In this document: positions 54,498 to 64,000 of the stretch, one piece after another
Numbering within the stretch: the stretch's first letter is position 1
How the letters are laid out: every line of letters starts with the position of its first letter
Program-made: the position numbers and the translations under genes
Assembly: GCA_022072445.1 (NCBI GenBank)
Contig: JAJVHV010000009.1
Coordinates: 46,403-110,402, forward strand
DNA from: Phycisphaerae bacterium
GTDB taxonomy: Bacteria > Planctomycetota > Phycisphaerae > UBA1845 > Fen-1342
Reading direction: 5' to 3'
Length of the DNA: 64,000 nt
The notes under the pieces: model-generated
Databases searched by the model: none
Seen by the model: the letters and a program-made list of their open reading frames with translations, nothing else
Told to the model about the DNA's origin: nothing

Positions 54498-54570
54498 GGC
54501 CGGGGCGGCTGCCGTCCACGCCGAGGGCGGCTGCTGTCCACAACTACACAGCCGAGGGCGGCTGTGCCAC
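54498..54570. repeat. Three degenerate copies of a CCGAGGGCGGCTG phrase
   Basis: Copies start near 54498 (GGCCGGGGCGGCTGCCGTCCAC), 54520 (GCCGAGGGCGGCTGCTGTCCA) and 54550 (AGCCGAGGGCGGCTGTGCCA), between the ends of the secA gene and the small membrane protein gene. The third forms the hairpin listed separately. Confidence 0.6.
54547..54566 (-). terminator. Hairpin downstream of secA
   Basis: CACAGCCG and CGGCTGTG form a perfect 8-bp stem with a four-base loop about 17 bases after the secA stop. No T-tract follows on the minus strand, so termination is inferred from position only. Confidence 0.4.
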
Positions 54571-54582
54571 AGTTCCGCCGGT

Positions 54583-58506
<3,924 letters not shown>

Positions 58507-58648
58507 GACGGTTCCATCGTAGGGCCGCGGTGTGGCAGTCAAATTCTATCGGCGTGTCCGTCCGGCGTGGAAAAACGACCCCTGACGCCGCGACCAGATG
58601 CCGCGGCGCAACCTGTGGCACGGCGGAGCGGTCCGAAACGCGACACGC

Positions 58649-59212
58649 TCAGTCCTTCGCCCGTTCCAGGTATTCTCCCGAACGCGTGTCGATTCGCAGG
58701 CGCTCGCCGATCTCAATGAATGGCGGAACGCGGACGCGCAGTCCGGTTTCGAGCGTGGCTTCCTTGGTCTGGTTCGTCGCGGTGGCGCCCTTCACGACCG
58801 GCGGCGCGTCGGTGACGACCAGCTCGACCGTGTTGGGGAGTTCGACCGAGACGATCTGACCGTCGATGAACGAGCATGTCACGGTTTCGTTGCCCTTCAG
58901 GTACTGATCCGCCTCGCCCATGACGTCGGCGTTGACGTGTATCTGATCGAACGACTCGCGGTCCATGATCACGAAGTCGTTCCCGTCGCGGTACAGATAC
59001 TCATACGGCTTGGTCTCGACGTAGGGCGTCTCGACCTTGTCGTCGACGGAGAATCGAACGTCGAGCAGTTGCCCGGTCTTGAGCGACTTGAGCTTGGCCT
59101 GGAGATAGCTGCGCCAGTTCCCCTTGGACACGCGCTGTATGTCCGCGACGGTGTAAAGACCGCCCTCGTGCGTGACGACCTTGCCCTTCCTCAATTCGCT
59201 GGCCTTGATCAT
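58649..59212 (-). CDS. efp: Elongation factor P
   Basis: EF-P relieves ribosomes stalled at polyproline. The 187-residue protein has the KOW-like N-domain (MIKASELRKGKVVTHEGGLY) and two OB domains with LYRDGNDFVIMDRESFDQI and the final VRVPPFIEIGERLRIDTRSG. The tip loop reads VSKGNWRS: Asn32 stands where E. coli has the modified Lys34, as in other EF-P of the PVC group as I recall. The start fits the family and follows GGAG. Frame extends upstream without support. Confidence 0.95.
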   Translation of the reverse strand: MIKASELRKGKVVTHEGGLYTVADIQRVSKGNWRSYLQAKLKSLKTGQLLDVRFSVDDKVETPYVETKPYEYLYRDGNDFVIMDRESFDQIHVNADVMGEADQYLKGNETVTCSFIDGQIVSVELPNTVELVVTDAPPVVKGATATNQTKEATLETGLRVRVPPFIEIGERLRIDTRSGEYLERAKD

Positions 59213-59606
59213 GTTTCTGCGAGGCTCCTGCCGTCGTGTTCTGGGATTCGAGCCGCCGGACGGTGATGGCAACCGTTCTATCGGCAGAGCATCGATCGCC
59301 GCGTGATCAGATGGTCGCGCCTACCCGCACCGCGGCCGACGCCGCACCGCAATGGATCGGCGCCCAGCCACCGTTCTGCGTTCCCGCGGACGGCGTACAC
59401 TGCTCGGGCGGGAATCAGGCAGTCTTTCAGAAAAGCGCCAATAAGTCAAGGCGAGACTTGCGATTGCGCCGCCCGCCGCCCGGCCTGGCAAGACGCGATG
59501 CGTGCCTGCCTTCAGGCACCGGCAACGGGCGCGTTCCCTTCCCGGCACGATGCCGGATTCGCGACTGGTCGCAGTTCGCGCGGGAAGTTATGCTGATGTT
59601 CGAGCG
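59213..59606. other. Divergent intergenic region between efp and prmC
   Basis: The 394 bp show no gene. A TTGACT reading on the minus strand near 59447-59452 has no good -10 at 17 bp and lies about 240 bases from efp, so I do not call it a promoter. Confidence 0.4.
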
Positions 59607-60569
59607 ATGAACGCAACTCAGCCCGACAGCGGATCATGGACGGTCGCGCGGCTGCTGGCGTGGACGCGGGACTATTTCGAACAACGCCACGTCGATTCGC
59701 CGCGGCTCTGCGCCGAACTTCTCCTGTCTGCCGCGATGGGCTGCGAGCGGTTGCGGCTCTACACCCAGCACGAACTCGTCCCGGATGCAAGCGTCCGCAA
59801 CCGGTTTCGAGAACACGTCCAGGCCGCCGCCGCCGGAAAACCAATCGCCTACATTCTCGGAGTCAAGGAGTTCTTCTCGCTCAGTTTTGACGTGACGCCC
59901 GACGTGCTCATCCCCCGGCCGGAGACCGAGATTCTCGTCGAGCGCGCCTTGGCAGCGCTGGCGCCCCCGCGCCTCAACGCGCTGCGCGCCAGCGACCCCG
60001 CGGGCCCAGTCACGCCCTCGCCGCCCGACCCGCCGCCGCGCGTGCTCGATCTGTGTACCGGCAGCGGCTGCATTGCCATCGCAATCGCCAGACATGCCGC
60101 CCACGCCCGATTGACGGCCAGCGACGTATCGGACGCCGTGATCGAAGTGGCGCGGCGGAACGCGCTGCGCCACGCAGTCGCCGAGCGGATCGATTTCCGC
60201 GTAGGCGATCTTTTCGCGGCGTTTCCAACGACGGCACGATTCGATCTGATCGTGACGAATCCGCCCTACGTCGGATTGTCCGAGGCCGCGACGCTGGCGG
60301 CGAACGTCCGCGACTTCGAGCCGCACCTGGCCCTCTTCGCCGGCGCCGACGGACTGGACGTCGTCCGCCGGATCATCGCCGAAGCACCTCAGTGGCTGAC
60401 AGCCGGCGGCCAGTTGCTGATGGAGATCGGCCACGGTCAGTCGGCCGAGGTGAGCGCGCTGCTGTCGGCAGCGGGCTGGAGCGACGTTGTCTTCTACCGC
60501 GACGCGGCCCGACACGCGCGCGTCGCGCACGCCCGGCGGCCGGCGCAGCGCGGCGCCTGTGTAGCCTAG
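59607..60569 (+). CDS. prmC: Peptide chain release factor N5-glutamine methyltransferase
   Basis: PrmC methylates the GGQ glutamine of release factors. The 320-residue protein has a helical N-domain (WTVARLLAWTRDYFEQRHVD), GKPIAYILGVKEFFSLSFDV and LIPRPETEILVERAL, SAM-binding VLDLCTGSGCIAIAIARH, and the substrate motif TNPPYV. The usual neighbour prfA is not in the window. The start MNATQPDSGSW is chosen by family length; the frame opens 35 codons upstream. The next gene, murA, follows after 15 bases. Confidence 0.92.
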   Translation: MNATQPDSGSWTVARLLAWTRDYFEQRHVDSPRLCAELLLSAAMGCERLRLYTQHELVPDASVRNRFREHVQAAAAGKPIAYILGVKEFFSLSFDVTPDVLIPRPETEILVERALAALAPPRLNALRASDPAGPVTPSPPDPPPRVLDLCTGSGCIAIAIARHAAHARLTASDVSDAVIEVARRNALRHAVAERIDFRVGDLFAAFPTTARFDLIVTNPPYVGLSEAATLAANVRDFEPHLALFAGADGLDVVRRIIAEAPQWLTAGGQLLMEIGHGQSAEVSALLSAAGWSDVVFYRDAARHARVAHARRPAQRGACVA

Positions 60570-60584
60570 GGCAGGAGGAAATCC

Positions 60585-61862
60585 GTGGGACTGGCCTATT
60601 TCGAGATTAGCGGCGGAAAGCGGCTGCGCGGCAGCGTGCGCGTCAGCGGCGCGAAGAATGCGGCCCTGCCGATCATGGCGGCCAGCATCCTCTGCGACGG
60701 CGAAGTCGTGCTGCACGACGTCCCCGACGTCGCCGATGTCAACTTCCTGGCCGAGCTGCTGCGCAAGCTGGGACTGGACGTCGAGCGCCGTCCCGACCGG
60801 GCCATGCGGTTGGTCGTTCGCGACGAGATGAACTGCAAGGCCGAGTACGACATCGTGCGCAAGATGCGCGCCAGCATCTGCGTGCTCGGGCCGCTCCTGG
60901 CCAAGCGGCATCGCGCCCAAGTGGCCCTGCCGGGCGGCTGCGCGATCGGCGACCGTCCGGTCGATCTACATCTCCGCGCGATGGAACTGCTCGGGGCCGA
61001 CCTCGAGCTCGTCGGCGGCGACATTTCCGCCAAGGCCAAGCAGCTCGTCGGAACCGAAATGTTCCTCGGCGGCCCGTTCGGCTCGACCGTCCTGGGCACC
61101 GCCAACGCCATGATGGCCGCCGTGCTCGCGCAGGGCGTCACCGTCATCGAAATGGCTGCCTGCGAGCCGGAGGTGGTCGATCTGGCCAACTTCCTTAGCG
61201 CCTGCGGCGCGAACATTACCGGCCAGGGCAGCCCGCGACTGGTGATCGAGGGCGTCAAGTCCCTCAAGGGTTGCGAACATCGCATCATCGGCGACCGCAT
61301 CGAAGCCGGCACCCTGATGGCCGCCGCCGCGATCACCAACGGGGAGCTGACGCTCGAGAACTGCCGTCTCGATCATCTCATGGCCTATGTCGATAAGCTC
61401 CGCGCCGTCGGCGTGCAGGTCGAGCGGCGCGACGCGTCCACGGTGCAGATCGCGTCGGCCCGGCGGTTGGAGCCGGTGGACGTGACCACGCAGCCGTTTC
61501 CGGGCATGCCCACCGACTTGCAGGCCCAGATCATGGCGCTGCTCTGCCTGGCGGATGGAAACAGCATCATCACCGAAAAGGTCTATCCCGACCGCTTCAT
61601 GCACGTCGCCGAGTTGAACCGCATGGGCGCGCACCTGCGCAAGGAAGGGCCCACCGTCATCGTCCAGGGTGTCAAACGCCTGATCGGCGCACCCGTCATG
61701 GCGTCTGACCTGCGAGCCTCCGCCGCCCTCGTCCTGGCCGGGCTTTCGGCTCGCGGCGTGACGCGCGTCAGCCGCGTGTACCATCTCGACCGCGGCTACG
61801 AGCGATTCGAGGACAAACTCCGCGCTGTCGGCGCCGAAATCGAGCGCAAGGAAGAGGACTGA
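60585..61862 (+). CDS. murA: UDP-N-acetylglucosamine 1-carboxyvinyltransferase
   Basis: MurA transfers enolpyruvate from PEP to UDP-GlcNAc, the first committed step of peptidoglycan synthesis, so the organism is expected to make a wall. The 425-residue protein starts at GTG after [26 protein letters not shown] is the N-terminal signature, [15 protein letters not shown] holds Cys119, the catalytic and fosfomycin-target residue, and the [17 protein letters not shown] segment is typical. It is probably cotranscribed with prmC. Convergent with the ddl-like gene, 14 bases apart. Confidence 0.96.
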   Translation: MGLAYFEISGGKRLRGSVRVSGAKNAALPIMAASILCDGEVVLHDVPDVADVNFLAELLRKLGLDVERRPDRAMRLVVRDEMNCKAEYDIVRKMRASICVLGPLLAKRHRAQVALPGGCAIGDRPVDLHLRAMELLGADLELVGGDISAKAKQLVGTEMFLGGPFGSTVLGTANAMMAAVLAQGVTVIEMAACEPEVVDLANFLSACGANITGQGSPRLVIEGVKSLKGCEHRIIGDRIEAGTLMAAAAITNGELTLENCRLDHLMAYVDKLRAVGVQVERRDASTVQIASARRLEPVDVTTQPFPGMPTDLQAQIMALLCLADGNSIITEKVYPDRFMHVAELNRMGAHLRKEGPTVIVQGVKRLIGAPVMASDLRASAALVLAGLSARGVTRVSRVYHLDRGYERFEDKLRAVGAEIERKEED

Positions 61863-61876
61863 CCGTTTCGCGCACG

Positions 61877-62860
61877 TCAGCGCCCTGACTCCATAATCCG
61901 CGCAGCCACGTCCTCAAAGCTCAGCCCGGCCCGCTCCGCCGCCGCCATGAATCCCGCGTCGAGCGACAGGCACGGATTGGCGTTGATCTCCAGCACCCAC
62001 GGCCGGCCCGCGTGATCCACGCGGAAATCGACCCGCACCCAGCCGTCGAGCGCGAACACCCGCCACACAGCGCGCGCGATCCGCGCCAGGTCGTCGTACA
62101 ACCCCGGATCCGCCGCGCGCTCGATGAATCGCCTCGGCGTGTGGTGATATTCGTGCGAGCGATCGTCCCACTTGGCCGCGTAATTGACGATGCGCGGCTT
62201 GTCCGGCGGAAACGACTGAAACGCGATCTCCGCAACCGGCAGCACGCTGACGCCCTCGCCCTCCGCCAGCAGCGAGACGTTGAACTCGCGCCCGTCGATG
62301 AAACACTCGGCGAAAGCTTCGCCGCCAAGCCGCGCCGCCCGCGAGGCGATCAACTCGGCAAGCTGTCGCGCGTCGCTGGCGCTGACGACCGCGTCGTCGC
62401 CGAGCCCGACCGAGGAATGCTCCCACACCGACTTGACGATATAGCGCCCCGGAAACCGGCAGTCCGCCCCGCACGCATCCCGGCTCAAGCTGAACCACGG
62501 CGGCGTCGCGACACCCGCCAGCGAGAGAACACGCTTCGCGAGCAGCTTGTTGGACGTTTGCAGAATGGAGTCCGACCCGCACCCGGCATACGGGATATGC
62601 TCCGCTTCGAGCAGCGCCGGGACCACGTGAATCAGCCGCGCGTGCCCGCCCAGCCCTTCGCACAGATTCAACGCCCGGTCGGGTGCGAATCGCCGCAACG
62701 CCTCGCGTAACTCGTCCAGCTCGAGCGTCGCCGCGAACACCGCGACCTCGTGCCCCGCCGGCCGCAGCACCTGCTCAAACTGCCGCACCTGGATCAGCGT
62801 GTCGAGCTCGTCCGGCCGGGCCGTGTGCGGCGGCTGGTCGTAGACGATCGCGACTCTCAT
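61877..62860 (-). CDS. D-alanine--D-alanine ligase-like ATP-grasp protein
   Basis: The 327-residue protein starts MRVAIVYDQPPHTARPDELD and has the ATP-grasp features of the Ddl family: LNLCEGLGGHARLIHVVPAL, IPYAGCGSDSILQTSNKLLA, YIVKSVWEHSSVGLGDDAVV, and the metal site VLEINANPCLSLDAGFMAAA. True Ddl joins two D-Ala for the peptidoglycan stem; this one may do so or act on related substrates, since Planctomycetota often carry extra paralogues. Its ATG overlaps by four bases the stop of the upstream zinc-ribbon protein gene, and it lies near murA, which supports an envelope role. Confidence 0.83.
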   Translation of the reverse strand: MRVAIVYDQPPHTARPDELDTLIQVRQFEQVLRPAGHEVAVFAATLELDELREALRRFAPDRALNLCEGLGGHARLIHVVPALLEAEHIPYAGCGSDSILQTSNKLLAKRVLSLAGVATPPWFSLSRDACGADCRFPGRYIVKSVWEHSSVGLGDDAVVSASDARQLAELIASRAARLGGEAFAECFIDGREFNVSLLAEGEGVSVLPVAEIAFQSFPPDKPRIVNYAAKWDDRSHEYHHTPRRFIERAADPGLYDDLARIARAVWRVFALDGWVRVDFRVDHAGRPWVLEINANPCLSLDAGFMAAAERAGLSFEDVAARIMESGR

Positions 62861-63657
62861 GGCAGCGCGGGCTCGTCCGACGATTCGCGCCCGTCGTCCG
62901 ACGGAACACGCCCGTCGTCCGACGGACCATGCCCGCCGTCGCGCGGACCGCGCCCCTCGTCCGGCGAATCGCGCCCGCTATCGGTATGCTCGCGCGGCGT
63001 GTCGCGCTGCGCGCCGATGCCCGCCGCCGCCCGCAGCGCCCCGCCCAGCACACCGGCAACGCCGCGCGGCGTCGGCGCGGCACTCAACACAATCCCGCCG
63101 CGGGCCGAGGGCGACATCAGGCTCTTCAGCACAGATAGCGACGTCTCCGGCGTCGTCGGCTGGCCGTTGATCGTCGGCACAAACCCGCGCGACGCGCCGA
63201 CGCTGCCGGCCACCATCCCGCAGTTCGCGTTCCTCAGGCTCACTTTCATGTCCAGCACGTGCGACGTGCAGCGGCGCGGCGGAATGCCGTAGCTGCCGCC
63301 GACAGCCGTGGCGGTGGACGACGCGTAACCCGGGTAGCGGATCGGCAGCCAGCTCGCCGCATACGGCTCCCAGCGCCGCACGCGCAGCGAGTAACCGCAG
63401 TCCTTGCAGGTAAACGTCATGTCCGCCATCGCCACGCGCCGCGGCAGGAAGACGAAGAGCAGCGCAATGATCGACAGCCCGACGGCCCCGCGCACGATCC
63501 AGCGGCGCGCCCGATGCCGTCGCGGCGACGGCAGGAAACTGCGCGGGTCAGTCGGATCGAACGATCGCCCGCACTCCGGGCAGACCGGCGCCGGCAGGCC
63601 GCGCAGCAGATAGCCGCAACCACGGCAGCAGGCGGTCGCAGGCAGATCGCCGAGCAT
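62857..63657 (-). CDS. Zinc-ribbon membrane protein with acidic repeat tail
   Basis: The 266-residue protein begins MLGDLPATACCRGCGYLLRG with a four-Cys ribbon completed by CPECGRSFDP, then one membrane helix (about 55-75), then a second two-Cys pair (FTCKDCGYSLRVRR). A middle region has ASRGFVPTINGQPTTPETSL. The last 45 residues are seven-residue repeats around SDDGR, produced by tandem DNA repeats of about 21 bp (62870-62990). AAGGAGTAA gives a good start. It is translationally coupled to the ligase gene. The design matches the protein at 22232. Function unknown. Confidence 0.72.
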   Translation of the reverse strand: MLGDLPATACCRGCGYLLRGLPAPVCPECGRSFDPTDPRSFLPSPRRHRARRWIVRGAVGLSIIALLFVFLPRRVAMADMTFTCKDCGYSLRVRRWEPYAASWLPIRYPGYASSTATAVGGSYGIPPRRCTSHVLDMKVSLRNANCGMVAGSVGASRGFVPTINGQPTTPETSLSVLKSLMSPSARGGIVLSAAPTPRGVAGVLGGALRAAAGIGAQRDTPREHTDSGRDSPDEGRGPRDGGHGPSDDGRVPSDDGRESSDEPALP

Positions 63658-63812
63658 CGGGTTACTCCTTCGCGACGCGCACCCGCTGCCGGCGCAGGTT
63701 GCTGCTCGCATCGTCGTCCGATGCAGTATTCTGATCGGCCGGCTCTCGCCGGGCAAGAATGCGACCGCATGCGACCGGCGCGCCGTGCGAAGCATAAGAG
63801 CGGCTAACAGAA

Positions 63813-63860
63813 CCCACCACGCGAGTGGTGGGCTCAGCCGCCCCGCACTCGCGTGCGGGG
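63813..63860. repeat. Paired palindromes with complementary loops (REP-like)
   Basis: CCCACCAC-GCGA-GTGGTGGG (63813-63832) and CCCCGCAC-TCGC-GTGCGGGG (63841-63860) are perfect 8-bp hairpins eight bases apart. Their loops are complementary, and CACGCGAGTG (63818-63827) is the exact complement of CACTCGCGTG (63846-63855), so a long-range helix is an alternative fold. The layout resembles a bacterial REP doublet. The region 63658-64000 has no complete gene. Confidence 0.7.
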
Positions 63861-63992
63861 TTCTGATAGGCGCTCTAAGTTCGACTTTCGCACTTTTTGG
63901 AGGAATTGGACAGTCCCCTGTAAACAAAGACGAGCTTCCCGCACCATGCGTGTTCTGTTCAAGGAAGAACGCACAGAGCAAGGAGGCTCGCG

Positions 63993-64000
63993 GTGGAACT
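63993..64000 (+). CDS. Possible gene start running off the right edge
   Basis: GTG at 63993 is preceded, with six-base spacing, by AAGGAGG (63980-63986), a near-perfect ribosome binding site. Only eight bases are visible, so the product is unknown. The REP-like pair just upstream makes a mobile-element gene conceivable but nothing shows it. Confidence 0.35.

Noticed and set aside
63867..63925. Insertion-sequence end ahead of the possible gene at 63993
   Set aside because: The segment looks unlike its surroundings, but no inverted partner or transposase is visible within the window, so it cannot be supported.

Overview
The window is a gene-dense, GC-rich bacterial chromosome segment with the style of a Planctomycetota genome, probably of the Phycisphaerae or a relative. 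The assignment is an inference from several signs: short N-terminal zinc ribbons of the form C-x2-C-x-(Y)-x-L-R-G-L followed by CPECG on membrane proteins (22232-22999 and 62857-63657), dockerin-like repeats at the end of a secreted protease, Asn/Asp-rich linkers in lipoproteins that begin with a GGCPQ lipobox region, a very long SecA, and an EF-P with Asn at the usual Lys/Arg tip position. Nothing here names a species.

Layout. 1-2980 holds the 3' part of a 23S rRNA gene, a 5S rRNA gene and an intrinsic terminator. 3034-6300 holds a secreted cupin/PmoA-like pair and a metallophosphoesterase. 6292-11082 is a divergent pair: a GAF/ATP-grasp/nucleotidyltransferase fusion protein and a glutamate dehydrogenase, with promoter and operator-like sequences between them. 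11329-16371 carries two large lipoproteins around a membrane protein. A tandem repeat block follows, then rpsT, purA, uppS, cdsA and an isolated fliN-like gene. 21082-26305 contains a secreted protein, a zinc-ribbon membrane protein, an aldehyde dehydrogenase interrupted in frame by repeat DNA, an AAA ATPase, and a decayed second copy of the aldehyde dehydrogenase tail. 26732-28956 is a signalling pair (LuxR-type regulator with a degenerate receiver, GAF histidine kinase). 28962-37571 holds an outer-membrane barrel and lipoprotein, aroB, folC, a GT-C glycosyltransferase, a lipoprotein and a FliA-like sigma factor. 38068-45251 holds a reprolysin-like protease, a dGTPase, small exported proteins and an ABC exporter. 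45711-48212 has two acyl-CoA dehydrogenases separated by a MITE-like inverted-repeat element. 48534-51037 is the classic dnaX-ybaB-recR cluster. The remainder holds a pseudo-peptidase of the M1 family, secA, efp, prmC-murA, and a ddl-like ligase with its zinc-ribbon partner.

The strongest biology worth a second look: (1) a run of nine A in dnaX positioned to make a short gamma-like product; (2) the aldehyde dehydrogenase / ATPase / displaced aldehyde dehydrogenase tail arrangement, which looks like a small insertion that replaced the target gene's 3' end; (3) a dispersed repeat family with conserved ends and two central variants; (4) a MITE-like element whose end supplies the stop codon of a neighbouring gene; (5) proteins of hydrolase or receiver families that have lost key residues; and (6) a SecA with two predicted membrane segments ahead of the motor.

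Most genes read as ordinary single-copy housekeeping genes. Start codons were chosen by family alignment from memory, signal peptides and ribosome binding sites; several are GTG or TTG and could shift by a few codons. No tRNA gene, CRISPR array or complete transposase gene was found.
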